DNA of 64,000 bases, taken from Ignavibacteriaceae bacterium (GTDB taxonomy: Bacteria > Bacteroidota > Ignavibacteria > Ignavibacteriales > Ignavibacteriaceae). The notes below the pieces were generated by a model. That model searched no databases and was not told the origin of the DNA. It saw nothing but the letters and a program-made list of their open reading frames with translations. Position numbers and translations under genes: made by a program. The stretch is from the NCBI GenBank assembly GCA_008933765.1, contig WBUK01000002.1:186001-250000 (forward strand), read 5' to 3'. Below are positions 52,646-61,701 of this stretch, piece after piece; position 1 is the stretch's first letter; each line of letters starts with the position of its first letter.

Positions 52646-52738
52646 ATTGTTAATTATCTGTATCTAAACGGCACTCTTTCGCCAATCTTTTCAGCGAGCG
52701 TGAAAGCATATTGTTAATTATCTGTATCTAAACGGCAC
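52646..52738 (-). repeat. Duplicated 3' end of rqcH in spacer before nagB
   Basis: Twenty-nine identical bases at 52710-52738 (end of rqcH and four bases past it) and 52646-52674 (spacer), offset 64. On the minus strand both read CRLDTDN-stop. In the spacer the copy closes a 19-codon ATG frame (52709 to 52650) and its stop lies 13 bases before the nagB ATG. Confidence 0.9.
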
Positions 52739-54435
52739 CCGTCAGGAATAACCGGTGGCACCATAACCACATCTTCCCTAAGAAGCGCAACCTTACCCGG
52801 AGGCATACCTTTTCTTTTTACCACATATTTTTTTTGCGTGTAAGCCACAGGCACTAATTTAGAATTTTTTGCCTTACTGTAAAATGCAGCAATTTGTGCG
52901 GTTTTTTTCAAAATTTCTTTAGGTGGTTTTTCTTTCCCACTAAACCTGAGAACGGTGTGCGAACCTGAGGAGCCGCGGGCGTGAAACCAGTAATCAGACT
53001 GTTTTGCAATTTTAAGCGTGAGGGTGTCGTTGCTTTCGCTGTCTTTCCCCACAAGCACCTCCCATTTTTCATCAATCGTAAATCTGCGCACACGGGAGTA
53101 TTGCACGCTTCCTTTTTTCTCTCCCTGAGAAGCGGGAAGTGTAGCCTTTCCGAGTTCTTTAAGTTCGTCTCTCTCCATTTTTTCCAATGATTTTAATTGG
53201 GTTTCAAGTTCCGAAATTTTCTGTTTAGTAGCGTTAAGTGAAGAAGCGGCATTTTCAAACCGTAGTTTTTCTCCTCTTGCCTTTCTGAAATATCTTTCAA
53301 TGTTTTCGTTCAGGGAAATGTCGCCTTTCAGATTTATAATCATTTCCTCTTCATCGTTGAAAATATCCATCAAAGCAACCTTTTCTGCCCCTTTTTGAAT
53401 TTTGTCCCGGTTGATCATCAGTAAATTTGCAACTTTATCATAAAATTCTGATTTTTCTCCTGATTGCAACACTTGCTCTAAGTTTTCTGCTTTTTGCCTG
53501 TAGTGAGTAAGTTCTTTTTTTACGGAAGCAGTAAGTTTTTTTCTCAACTGAAGGTCGGCAGTTTCTTTTCCTACAGTGGCAACCAACCGCTCAAGACCTG
53601 TTAAAAGCGAATTAAATTGCTCAATCCTTTCCTCATCTTTCACAAACGATTCAGGCAATAACAACACCGGGAAGCCACCGGCAGCCTTAACAAGAAAAAT
53701 TGAATTAAAAAGTACAGAGTGAATAATTTCTTCATATACTTTTTCTGCAGTGTTAGTTTGAAATTCCTGCCCGTTTTGCTCTGCTCCAAGTGCCGTAAGT
53801 TGATTGTTTCTCCCCGTGTTAGTTTGAAATTCCTGCCCTTTTTGTTCATCTGAAATTATGGCGTGTGGTGTGCTGCTGATTATCCGTTCTAAGACCTCTT
53901 TACCCAGAAAGGGAAGTTCTTTCTTCAGGTTTTTTGAACCGGTTATTTTCTCAGCAATTCTCTTTTCAAAAGAAGCATTTGGATCGATAAAATCCAAATC
54001 AGCTGAAAGAATGTGTGCAAGCGTAACTTCAGTTTTTCTTACGGACTCTTTTTCAATGAAATCTGCGCCTGCAAAAAAAATATTTGAATCGTTGCCCCTA
54101 AATACGATAAAAATCGAAGCATTTTCTAAAAGCAGTAAAATAACCCGTTCACCGAATGCTATTTTTATATCCGGCAATCTTTGAGGTAACTCGTCTTTGA
54201 AAAACCGTATTAGATTTTTGTTAGCAGGCTTAAAATATTTCTTTTTTATAAGATATGGTGCATTCGCCGCTGAAGAAAACTCGAGAATTATATTTTCTTC
54301 AGAATTAGCCTCCCTCCCAAAAGTTAAGTGAAAAAGATTTCTTTGCTGTGTATGAACAGAAATCAGAAATTTTCCTTTAATTTCCGGTGTTATTTCACGC
54401 AGAAACCTTGTTAAAAACAGCCAACTATTGTACAT
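52714..54435 (-). CDS. rqcH: RqcH / NFACT ribosome quality-control protein
   Basis: Bacterial Rqc2 homologue that adds C-terminal alanine tails to stalled chains on 50S subunits. The start is put at the ATG at 54435 (MYNSWLFLTRFLREI, the usual NFACT-N opening); a TTG at 54456 would lie in the upstream terminator. NFACT-N is at 1-250 (with a Gln/Asn-rich pair of short repeats near residue 200, GQEFQTNT twice), a coiled coil at about 280-430, and NFACT-R at the end with DYWFHARGSSGSHTVLR, the DxR-containing signature. 573 residues. Confidence 0.92.
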   Translation of the reverse strand: MYNSWLFLTRFLREITPEIKGKFLISVHTQQRNLFHLTFGREANSEENIILEFSSAANAPYLIKKKYFKPANKNLIRFFKDELPQRLPDIKIAFGERVILLLLENASIFIVFRGNDSNIFFAGADFIEKESVRKTEVTLAHILSADLDFIDPNASFEKRIAEKITGSKNLKKELPFLGKEVLERIISSTPHAIISDEQKGQEFQTNTGRNNQLTALGAEQNGQEFQTNTAEKVYEEIIHSVLFNSIFLVKAAGGFPVLLLPESFVKDEERIEQFNSLLTGLERLVATVGKETADLQLRKKLTASVKKELTHYRQKAENLEQVLQSGEKSEFYDKVANLLMINRDKIQKGAEKVALMDIFNDEEEMIINLKGDISLNENIERYFRKARGEKLRFENAASSLNATKQKISELETQLKSLEKMERDELKELGKATLPASQGEKKGSVQYSRVRRFTIDEKWEVLVGKDSESNDTLTLKIAKQSDYWFHARGSSGSHTVLRFSGKEKPPKEILKKTAQIAAFYSKAKNSKLVPVAYTQKKYVVKRKGMPPGKVALLREDVVMVPPVIPDGCRLDTDN

Positions 54436-54454
54436 TTTTCTCAGGAAACAATTC

Positions 54455-54485
54455 AAAAAAAGGCTGCTCTGTGAAGAGCAGCCTT
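54455..54485 (-). terminator. Rho-independent terminator after the POT transporter
   Basis: On the minus strand AAGGCTGCTCT, loop TCAC, AGAGCAGCCTT, then a run of seven T. An 11-bp stem placed 16 bases after the transporter stop. It is directly upstream of rqcH, which therefore needs its own promoter or read-through. Confidence 0.9.
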
Positions 54486-54500
54486 AAAAAGCATAAAATC

Positions 54501-56228
54501 TTAATGCTCGTGTTGTGCAATAACTCTACGCAACCATTTGATCATTACAAAAATCGCTAAAGCTGCAATTGAAGCTGCTACAAAGTTAATCATAAAGAAA
54601 TAGACCTTGTTATCTATTCCGTTCCACAACCCTGAAATAACTCCGGAAAGTTTGTTTCCTATTGAGGTTGAAAGGAACCATCCCCCCATCATCAATGCGG
54701 TTAGCCTTTGTGGAGATACTTTCGAAACAAGGCTGAGACCCATCGGGCTGAGGCAAAGCTCACCAATTGTAATCACAAAATAAGTACCGACTAACCACCC
54801 GGCAGAGCCTTTTATCGCACCGTTTTCGGAGAATACAACTGCTAACATCATTACTATTGTTGAAATGGCAGTAATAAATAACCCCCAGCCAATTTTGCCG
54901 GCTGTTGAAGGTTCTTTCCCTTTGCGGCGTAAACTTGTAAAAAATGAGACAACAACCGGTGTTAATACAACGATCCAAAAAGGATTAATTGACTGGAAAA
55001 TTTCGGTTGAAATTGTCAGATAAGGTTTGTCACCCGGGATATCTTTTTTCAGTTCAGGGCTCATATTCTTAAAATAAGCGCCTTCGCCATCGGTGAGAGA
55101 AGCACCGGAAATCTTGACAGTGTGTTCCTGTTTCTCTTTTGAATTGGTTTTATACTTAATTTCAGAATCAGTTTTACTAATAATTAAAGCTTTTGGTATT
55201 TCTGTGGTTTCTTCCCCGTTTTTAACAATCAGAACATCTTTATAATATTCTTCAGTTAAACCTAACGGTGAAGCTACACTTTCCACAAAAGTGGGGAGCT
55301 GGCGGTCGGTGTAATCGCGTGCCCAAACAGTTAAAGCTGCCCCATTTTGGTGAAAGATCGCCCAAAAAATTATTACAACGGTAAAAATTGAAAGAAGTGC
55401 AGCAATCGAATCTTTATCAGCTTTCGAGGCACGAAACCATAAACTAAAGTAAAAAATAACAATCGGAATACTTGCAAAAATAAAAGCATCAGTGGTAACC
55501 GAACCCAGAAGAGGTTTCCCAAAAAGTGCAGTTGGAACAAAATAGCCGATAACAGCTGCAATTGTAGCAGGCAGAAAAACCGAAAGAACAATGGTCATCA
55601 TCGAGGCATCTTCAGCCTGTACAGGCTTTTTAACATCAGCTTCACGAACATGTTTCAAACCGGAGATAAACCAAAGTACACCGATCAGCATCCCGATACC
55701 TGCGCCGGCAAAAGCAAAGCCCCACCCAAATTCGTTCCGTAGGTATGCAGCAACAAAGTTACATACGAATGCGCCGATATTTATTCCCATGTAAAAAATG
55801 TTGTACCCTGTATCCTTTAGTTTCTTGAACTTTTCATCGGCATAAAGGTTTCCGACTAAAGTGGAAATATTCGGTTTAAAGAAACCATTACCGAAGATTA
55901 TCAGGAAAAGTGCGGGCCACAGGTATGTATCACCGGGTATGGCAAGCCCGAAATAACCGAGCGCCATTAAGAGACCCCCGATAATTATAGATTTAATGTA
56001 TCCAAGCACTCTATCAGCGAGCAAACCGCCAAGAAACGGAGTTAAGTAAACCAACGCTATATAAGTTCCGTAAACATCGGAGGCTTTCTCATTTGAATAT
56101 CCAAGACCAAGAGGGGCAAAGTCTGTCATATAAAGGAGAAATATCCCCAGCATGAGGTAGTAACCAAATCGTTCCCACATCTCGGTGAAGAAAAGCACAG
56201 GCAAGCCGGAAGGGTGTTCTTTGAACAT
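54501..56228 (-). CDS. POT/PTR2 family peptide transporter
   Basis: Proton-coupled di/tripeptide importer, 575 residues with 12-14 helices. The ExxERFxYY motif is present as EMWERFGYY near residue 17, and the PTR2 signature is seen in NIFYMGINIGAF. A polar insertion of about 110 residues (about 295-400) lies between helices and includes KTDSEIKYKTNSKEKQEHTV, a periplasmic or cytoplasmic loop seen in Bacteroidota forms. It supplies peptides, in line with the lysine, proline and histidine breakdown genes here. The gene is divergent from the PASTA gene. Confidence 0.93.
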   Translation of the reverse strand: MFKEHPSGLPVLFFTEMWERFGYYLMLGIFLLYMTDFAPLGLGYSNEKASDVYGTYIALVYLTPFLGGLLADRVLGYIKSIIIGGLLMALGYFGLAIPGDTYLWPALFLIIFGNGFFKPNISTLVGNLYADEKFKKLKDTGYNIFYMGINIGAFVCNFVAAYLRNEFGWGFAFAGAGIGMLIGVLWFISGLKHVREADVKKPVQAEDASMMTIVLSVFLPATIAAVIGYFVPTALFGKPLLGSVTTDAFIFASIPIVIFYFSLWFRASKADKDSIAALLSIFTVVIIFWAIFHQNGAALTVWARDYTDRQLPTFVESVASPLGLTEEYYKDVLIVKNGEETTEIPKALIISKTDSEIKYKTNSKEKQEHTVKISGASLTDGEGAYFKNMSPELKKDIPGDKPYLTISTEIFQSINPFWIVVLTPVVVSFFTSLRRKGKEPSTAGKIGWGLFITAISTIVMMLAVVFSENGAIKGSAGWLVGTYFVITIGELCLSPMGLSLVSKVSPQRLTALMMGGWFLSTSIGNKLSGVISGLWNGIDNKVYFFMINFVAASIAALAIFVMIKWLRRVIAQHEH

Positions 56229-56393
56229 ATTATTCCTTATCTATTTATCAGGTAATGAAATTATTAATTTTTGAGCCAAAGATAATGCAAGAATTGCTAA
56301 CTCGCAAGTTACGAAACTATTCGAATTTCTTTAATTCATTTTTTTGTGATAAATTTCTTTTTTAAATGAAAATTTTCCCCGATTTTATTCTGA

Positions 56394-57245
56394 ATGAAAA
56401 AGACTAAAAAGATTACAATACTTCTAAGAACCGCCTACATAGTTTTAGGTTTCTTCATTACTCTTTTTGCAATTGATAAAATTATTATGCCTTACTATGT
56501 GTCAGGTGATGAGGTGAAGGTGCCAAATGTTGTGGGGTTGGACCAAAATCGCGCCGGCGAACTCTTTGATTCTGTTGGTTTAGACTATACTATTAAGGGA
56601 ATGCTTGAAGTGGATGACCCCTCGAAAGACGGTAAAATTTTGCAGCAAAAACCTTCAAACGGAAAAATTGTTAAAGCCGGGCGGGTTATACTTCTGTGGG
56701 TGGGGACATATAAGGGGGAAGCAAATTTTTCGGATAAACCACTCGTCGAAGTGCCTGACCTGATTGGCAGAATCTACTCGGAAGCTGAGCAGATTTTAAT
56801 GGCTTCTAATTTAAAAATTGTGCTGATTAATAAAGTTGCTGAACCAGACCCTGAGGCACCTATTCTTGAACAAAGCCGACCTCCGGGGACAAAGGTGCCC
56901 GAAGGTTCTTTTATTTGGGTAAGGCTGGATATGCCGGGCGGTGAAATTGTTGATACGGTTAAATATTCAATTGAAAAAAATGATGACGAGGAGAAACAGA
57001 CCACGGAAACCGAAACAATAACTATGCCGGGTTTAATTGGGATGGTGAAAGCTGTTGCAATTCAGAAACTGAACGATCTTGGGTTAGTTCCGGGAAATAT
57101 TACTGAAAAAGTTTCACCAAATCACATGCCCGGTACCGTAATTTCTCAAAGTATAAGCGCCGGTATTAAGGTTCGTAAAGGTGAAGTGGTTAACTTAGAA
57201 GTTTCTGTCTCTTCTCCGGATGACGAAGAGGTTATCCCGGAATAG
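56394..57245 (+). CDS. Membrane-anchored PASTA-domain protein
   Basis: A 283-residue protein with a short cytoplasmic start, one helix (about 11-31) and three PASTA domains (about 40-105, 115-175, 205-272), each with VPNVVG/VPDLIG/MPGLIG openings. There is no kinase or transpeptidase domain, as in the stand-alone Bacteroidota PASTA proteins. PASTA domains bind peptidoglycan or beta-lactams. Its role is unknown; a link to cell-wall sensing is inference. It has a 165-bp divergent upstream region in common with the peptide transporter. Confidence 0.88.
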   Translation: MKKTKKITILLRTAYIVLGFFITLFAIDKIIMPYYVSGDEVKVPNVVGLDQNRAGELFDSVGLDYTIKGMLEVDDPSKDGKILQQKPSNGKIVKAGRVILLWVGTYKGEANFSDKPLVEVPDLIGRIYSEAEQILMASNLKIVLINKVAEPDPEAPILEQSRPPGTKVPEGSFIWVRLDMPGGEIVDTVKYSIEKNDDEEKQTTETETITMPGLIGMVKAVAIQKLNDLGLVPGNITEKVSPNHMPGTVISQSISAGIKVRKGEVVNLEVSVSSPDDEEVIPE

Positions 57246-57339
57246 TGAGATGGGGGAATATTTAAATATCCGAAAAAAGATAAGATACTGTTAGGGGTTA
57301 ATTCAGTTACATTTGAAATTTTTATTATTGCCCATTGGT

Positions 57340-57415
57340 AATTATTGAACAATGCTATTTGTTAAATAATTATTGAGTATTCATAATTGTTGAACACTAC
57401 TTACTGTTGCAAATA
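57340..57415. repeat. Imperfect direct repeat before rpe
   Basis: AATTATTGAACAATGCTATT at 57340 and AATTGTTGAACACTACTTAC at 57385, offset 45, with similarity for about 30 bases. Translated they give VIIEQCYLL and FIIVEHYLLL. It does not match the end of the PASTA gene. The second copy leads up to the rpe start. The rest of the 191-bp spacer has a GGATATTTAAATATCC-like palindrome near 57255. Confidence 0.5.
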
Positions 57416-57436
57416 AGAAAAGAAAATTATTTTGTT

Positions 57437-58102
57437 ATGAAAAAAATTTTGGCTCCGTCAATTCTTTCTGCTGACTTTGGGAATTTGTCGGATCAGATTA
57501 AACTTGTTCAGAATGCCGGTGCGGGCTTTATTCATTGCGATATAATGGATGGCAGGTTCGTACCAAACATAACTTTCGGCAGCTTAATCGTTGAGGCTGC
57601 AAAAAAATCGACGACACTTCCGCTCGATGTGCACCTGATGATTGTGGAGCCACACCTTCATTTGGATAGTTTTCTTAAAGCCGGTGCCGATATCCTTACG
57701 GTTCAATTCGAAGCGGTTACTCATTTGGATCGGGTGATTAATCAAATAAAAGAGGGGGGAGCGAAAGCCGGTGTTGCCATAAACCCCGGCACCCCGGTTG
57801 ATTTGCTTTCTGAGGTTTTGGAAATCATCGATCTGGTGCTGGTTATGTCAGTTAATCCGGGATTTGGCGGGCAAAAATTCATTCCCAATGCAGTAAAAAA
57901 GATTGAAAAACTTGCAGAATTAAGGGACGAAATGGGTCTGAACTTTATGATTGAGGTTGATGGCGGCATCAATCTTCAAACTGCCCCAATTGTTGCAGCC
58001 GCAGGGGCAGATGTGCTGGTTGCTGGCTCTGCCGTCTATAATTCTGCTAATGTTACGGAAACTATTAAGAACTTTCTTAAAATTATTAATCACAGAGGTT
58101 GA
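57437..58102 (+). CDS. rpe: Ribulose-phosphate 3-epimerase
   Basis: Interconverts ribulose 5-phosphate and xylulose 5-phosphate in the pentose phosphate pathway. 221 residues from the ATG at 57437, chosen because MKKILAPSILSADFG is the family start; a longer reading from 57407 lies in repeat sequence. Metal ligands are in HCDIMDGRFVPN and DVHLMI, and VDGGI carries the second catalytic Asp. The TGA overlaps the TTG start of nagA. Confidence 0.97.
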   Translation: MKKILAPSILSADFGNLSDQIKLVQNAGAGFIHCDIMDGRFVPNITFGSLIVEAAKKSTTLPLDVHLMIVEPHLHLDSFLKAGADILTVQFEAVTHLDRVINQIKEGGAKAGVAINPGTPVDLLSEVLEIIDLVLVMSVNPGFGGQKFIPNAVKKIEKLAELRDEMGLNFMIEVDGGINLQTAPIVAAAGADVLVAGSAVYNSANVTETIKNFLKIINHRG

Positions 58103-59271
58103 ACTTGAAACTTGCTCTTATCGGCGGTGAGATAATCACCCCTTTCAGAATTGTTAAAAATGGTACAGTAGTAATTCAGGACGGTACGATTCTCGATATT
58201 GGTAAAGCTGCTGATGTTAAAATTCCGGATGAATGTGAGGTTATCGATATCAGCGGCAATAAAGTTGTGCCGGGATTTGTTGACCTTTTAGTTCACGGTG
58301 GCGGGGGACGGGGGTTTTCGGATGAAGACCCTGAAAGTATTAAAATTGTTGCTGATTATTTCTTAAGGCACGGCTCTACAACTGTGCTTGCATCGCTGTT
58401 TGCAAAACCAAAGGAACAACTGCTTGCCGACTTAAGAAGAATTGCTGATTACATTGTTGCTAACCCCGATTCTAATGTGATTGGGATTCACATGGAAGGT
58501 CCATATCTGAATCCTGTGTTAAAAGGGGCGATGAATGAAGGTTACCTCTGGAAACCCACCGTTGAGTCTTGGGATGAAATGTGGGAAGCTTCAAGGGGGT
58601 TGATTAAAATAATGACCATAGCACCGGAATTAGACGGAGCCTTGCAGGTTATGAGGGCTGCAGCGCTTAAAGGGGTTGTGCTTTCAATAGGGCACTCAAC
58701 CGCCAATTATGAACAAATTGAGCTGGCTATCGATCATGGTGCTGCACATGTTACACACATGTTCAACGCAATGCTGCCGTTGCACCACCGTAACCCGGGA
58801 GTTGTTCTGGGAGCACTGCTTCGTGATGAGTTAAAGATTGAATTAATTGCGGATACACTTCATGTCCATCCTGCTGTGATGGAGTTATTGCTTAAACTTA
58901 AAGGCGCAAGCAGTATAATTTTAATTACAGATTCTATCAGGGCAGGCGGTATGCACGAAGGTGAATATGAATTTGCTGACCAGAAAATTTATATGAAAGG
59001 AAGTAAAGCCTTTTTACCCGATGGCACTTTGGCAGGCAGCACGCTTACACTGAACCGTGCAATTAAAAATATGATCAAAAAAGCAAACGCAAAGGTTACG
59101 GAATCGGTTAGAATGGCTTCGCTCAACGGCGCTAAAGTTCTGAACATTGAGGACAGAAAAGGTATTCTTGCGGTCGGGAAAGACGCCGATATCGTGGTTA
59201 TGAACGACGATTTTGAGGTTGAAATGACCATCAAAATGGGAGAAATCAAATACAAAAAATCACTCGGATAA
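58099..59271 (+). CDS. nagA: N-acetylglucosamine-6-phosphate deacetylase NagA
   Basis: Deacetylates GlcNAc-6-P, giving the substrate of NagB. 390 residues; the site looks like the single-zinc E. coli type: metal ligands Glu in HMEGPYLN, His in SIGHSTANY and His in THMFNAM, with catalytic Asp in LITDSIRAGG. The first region has VHGGGG instead of HxH, as in that group. The start is TTG within a TTGA overlap with rpe; another TTG follows six bases later. Confidence 0.94.
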   Translation: MNLKLALIGGEIITPFRIVKNGTVVIQDGTILDIGKAADVKIPDECEVIDISGNKVVPGFVDLLVHGGGGRGFSDEDPESIKIVADYFLRHGSTTVLASLFAKPKEQLLADLRRIADYIVANPDSNVIGIHMEGPYLNPVLKGAMNEGYLWKPTVESWDEMWEASRGLIKIMTIAPELDGALQVMRAAALKGVVLSIGHSTANYEQIELAIDHGAAHVTHMFNAMLPLHHRNPGVVLGALLRDELKIELIADTLHVHPAVMELLLKLKGASSIILITDSIRAGGMHEGEYEFADQKIYMKGSKAFLPDGTLAGSTLTLNRAIKNMIKKANAKVTESVRMASLNGAKVLNIEDRKGILAVGKDADIVVMNDDFEVEMTIKMGEIKYKKSLG

Positions 59272-59312
59272 AATTTCCTGTTCACGGCACTTCATTAAAA
59301 TAAATTACTAAA

Positions 59313-60107
59313 TTGAACAAAAAAATTCGAATTGCCGGCATAATTAATGTAACGCCTGATTCATTTTCCGACGGTGGAAAGTACTTTTCCCAAACCGATG
59401 CTATAAACGGATCGTTAGAAATGTTGAAAATGGGGGTGGATATCGTTGATATTGGCGGTGAATCAACCCGTCCCGGTTCCAATCCGATTAGCGAAGAAGA
59501 GGAAATTAACAGAACCATTCCGGTAATTTCGGGTGTTTTAGCAGCACAACCTGATGCGCTTATTTCTATTGACACTAATAAAAGTTCGGTAGCATGGGCA
59601 GCAACGAAGGCAGGGGCACGAATGATTAACGATATCAGTGGCGGCACTTTTGACCCCGATATTTACCGTGTTGCTGCTGAGTGGAATGTTCCCTATATTT
59701 TAATGCACACTTCGGGTAAACCCGCTGTTATGCAGCAGTTAACCGATTATTCTGATGTGGTAGATGAAGTGTTGGAGTGGCTGCTTAACCGGGCAGAAGC
59801 TGCTGTTTCGGAGGGCGTTAATGAGATAATTATTGACCCCGGAATCGGCTTTGGTAAAACTGCAGAACAAAATATGGAGATAATTAACAGAATTGATGAA
59901 TTTTCCGGGCATGGGTTTAAGGTTATGATCGGGCTTTCAAGAAAATCATTTCTGGGAAAGTTATTTGGATATGAGATGCCGGTACGCGAATATCCGAGTG
60001 CTGTTTTAGAATTTTTCACTGCACTTAAAGGCGTGGATTATATAAGAACACACAACACCGCCAATGCTGTAATTTACCGGGAAATCTTAGAGAAATTGAA
60101 TGTTTGA
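59313..60107 (+). CDS. folP: Dihydropteroate synthase FolP
   Basis: Joins para-aminobenzoate to the pterin diphosphate in folate synthesis; target of sulfonamides. 264 residues with the two signatures INVTPDSFSDGG and VDIGGESTRPGS near the start, and DPGIGFGKT later. The start appears to be TTG, 41 bases after nagA. It overlaps cdaA by eight bases, a folP-cdaA pairing that is common in bacteria. Confidence 0.95.
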   Translation: MNKKIRIAGIINVTPDSFSDGGKYFSQTDAINGSLEMLKMGVDIVDIGGESTRPGSNPISEEEEINRTIPVISGVLAAQPDALISIDTNKSSVAWAATKAGARMINDISGGTFDPDIYRVAAEWNVPYILMHTSGKPAVMQQLTDYSDVVDEVLEWLLNRAEAAVSEGVNEIIIDPGIGFGKTAEQNMEIINRIDEFSGHGFKVMIGLSRKSFLGKLFGYEMPVREYPSAVLEFFTALKGVDYIRTHNTANAVIYREILEKLNV

Positions 60108-60921
60108 ACTCTTTAAAATAGGCTTTATAGCGGTAACTTTTCTCGATCTTGTCGATATTTTTATCGTTGCAGTTATTACTTTCTATATAATAAAACTGCT
60201 AAAAGGGACTGTAGCCAGCCAGATCTTCTATGGGCTGATAGCGATTATCTTGCTTTCCGTTATAGCTCAAGCCATAAATCTTAAAGCATTGAGCATGATC
60301 TTAAAGGCGGTTGGTGAAATATGGCTGCTGGCGTTTATTATTCTTTTCCAGCCGGAAATCAGGCGTTTTCTTGCTTCATTCATCAGCAACCCAATTTTCA
60401 GGATGTTTATGAAGCACAAAGGCAACCCGGGGTTAGTTGAGGTGCTTACAAACGCAACTTTGGCGCTTTCCGCTGCCGGGCATGGTGCCCTAATTATTGT
60501 TGAACGAAATTACGATTTGAGACAGTTGATTGAAAGCGGAACAAGCGTTGATGCTAAAGTTACCTCAATGATGTTAAGGTCAATTTTCGTTCCCGGTTCA
60601 CCGCTGCATGATGGTGCTGTTGTAATACGGGATGATAGAATTGTTGCCGCACGGTGCTCTATTCCGTTTTCAAAAGAAGAGCATTTCAACACGGAAGAAA
60701 CCGGTATGAGGCACCGGGCAGCTATGACTCATTCTTCCGAGTACGATTCAATTGTGATTGTTGTATCGGAAGAAACACGCATTATTTCAGTAGCAGAAAA
60801 GGGAAAGTTAACAAGAGGATTAACAAGAGAATCACTGACAAGTTATCTGACCCGTGCTTTAGTGAAAGATGACTCTAAAGATAAAACCCCTTTTCTTAAA
60901 AGAATTTTGAGAGATTCGTAA
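60100..60921 (+). CDS. cdaA: Diadenylate cyclase CdaA (DacA)
   Basis: Makes c-di-AMP, which governs potassium, turgor and cell-wall balance. 273 residues: three N-terminal helices (about 15-95), then the DAC domain with the DGA motif in GSPLHDGAVVI and RHR motif in GMRHRAAM, both complete, so it should be active. No cdaR gene adjoins. The gene overlaps folP by eight bases. Confidence 0.96.
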   Translation: MFELFKIGFIAVTFLDLVDIFIVAVITFYIIKLLKGTVASQIFYGLIAIILLSVIAQAINLKALSMILKAVGEIWLLAFIILFQPEIRRFLASFISNPIFRMFMKHKGNPGLVEVLTNATLALSAAGHGALIIVERNYDLRQLIESGTSVDAKVTSMMLRSIFVPGSPLHDGAVVIRDDRIVAARCSIPFSKEEHFNTEETGMRHRAAMTHSSEYDSIVIVVSEETRIISVAEKGKLTRGLTRESLTSYLTRALVKDDSKDKTPFLKRILRDS

Positions 60922-60947
60922 GAAAAACCGTATATTACGGCGTTTTC
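60922..60947 (+). terminator. Short hairpin after cdaA
   Basis: GAAAA-CCGTA, loop TAT, TACGG-TTTTC with small internal bulges, beginning at the cdaA stop. The T-run is four bases. It may be a weak terminator before the UPF0173 gene. Confidence 0.5.
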
Positions 60948-60994
60948 TCTTAAATTTGTATAACTGATCGTTAAACCTTTTGGAGGTTATCATT

Positions 60995-61672
60995 ATGAAA
61001 CTTAGATATTTTGGTCATTCAGCCTTCCAAATTACAACTAATCAAGGAATCAAAATTCTGATCGATCCTTTTCTGACCGATAACGCTCTTTCACCCGTTA
61101 AAGGTTCGGAGGTTGAGGCTGATTATATTATTCTCACCCATGCACACGGCGACCATGTTGGTGATACAGTGGAAATTGCATCGAGATGTGGTGCAACCGT
61201 AATTTGTAACTTCGAGTTAGGGAATATCCTGGCGGAAGAAGGGCTTAAAGTTCACCAAATGCAGATTGGCGGTGCCTACAACTTCGAGTTTGGCAGGGTT
61301 AAACTGACTATTGCTCATCACGGTTCATCCTATCCTGACGGCAGATACGGCGGCGAACCTGCCGGTGTAATCCTTAATATTGAAGAAGTTACATTGTATC
61401 ACTCCGGTGATACGGGGTTATTCTATGATATGAAACTGATTGGTGAAATGAACAAAATTGACTATTTAATGATACCAATTGGTGATAACTTTACGATGGG
61501 AATTGATGACGCAATAGTGGCAGTGGGCTTTATAAACCCAAAAGTTACCATCCCGATACATTTCAATACTTTTCCGGTAATAGAGAACGACCCGCAAGAG
61601 TTTAAACGCAAGTTAGAATCTGTGAATAAACAGTGCAGGGTACTTTATTACGGTGAAGAGATAACAATTTAA
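60995..61672 (+). CDS. UPF0173 metal-dependent hydrolase
   Basis: A 225-residue metallo-beta-lactamase-fold protein. The ATG at 60995 is preferred because GGAGG lies nine bases before it; a TTG 15 bases upstream would include the Shine-Dalgarno. Motifs: FGHSAF with a metal His, THAHGDHVGD (HxHxDH), AHHGSSYPDG, YHSGDTG and PIHFNT. The family is related to UlaG lactonase-like enzymes; the substrate is unknown. It precedes parA by 29 bases. Confidence 0.9.
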   Translation: MKLRYFGHSAFQITTNQGIKILIDPFLTDNALSPVKGSEVEADYIILTHAHGDHVGDTVEIASRCGATVICNFELGNILAEEGLKVHQMQIGGAYNFEFGRVKLTIAHHGSSYPDGRYGGEPAGVILNIEEVTLYHSGDTGLFYDMKLIGEMNKIDYLMIPIGDNFTMGIDDAIVAVGFINPKVTIPIHFNTFPVIENDPQEFKRKLESVNKQCRVLYYGEEITI

Positions 61673-61701
61673 ATTTATTTGATCCGGAGTACTCTCTTAA
61701 T

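Noticed and set aside
19304..52738. Diversity-generating retroelement template/variable repeats
   Set aside because: Changes are not confined to adenines, no reverse transcriptase gene is present, and repeats lie at many unrelated genes.
54436..54456. TTG start of rqcH at 54456
   Set aside because: It sits in the T-run of the upstream terminator; the ATG at 54435 opens on the family's first conserved residues.
57407..57436. Earlier start for rpe
   Set aside because: The added residues come from repeat sequence; MKKILAPSIL is the standard beginning.
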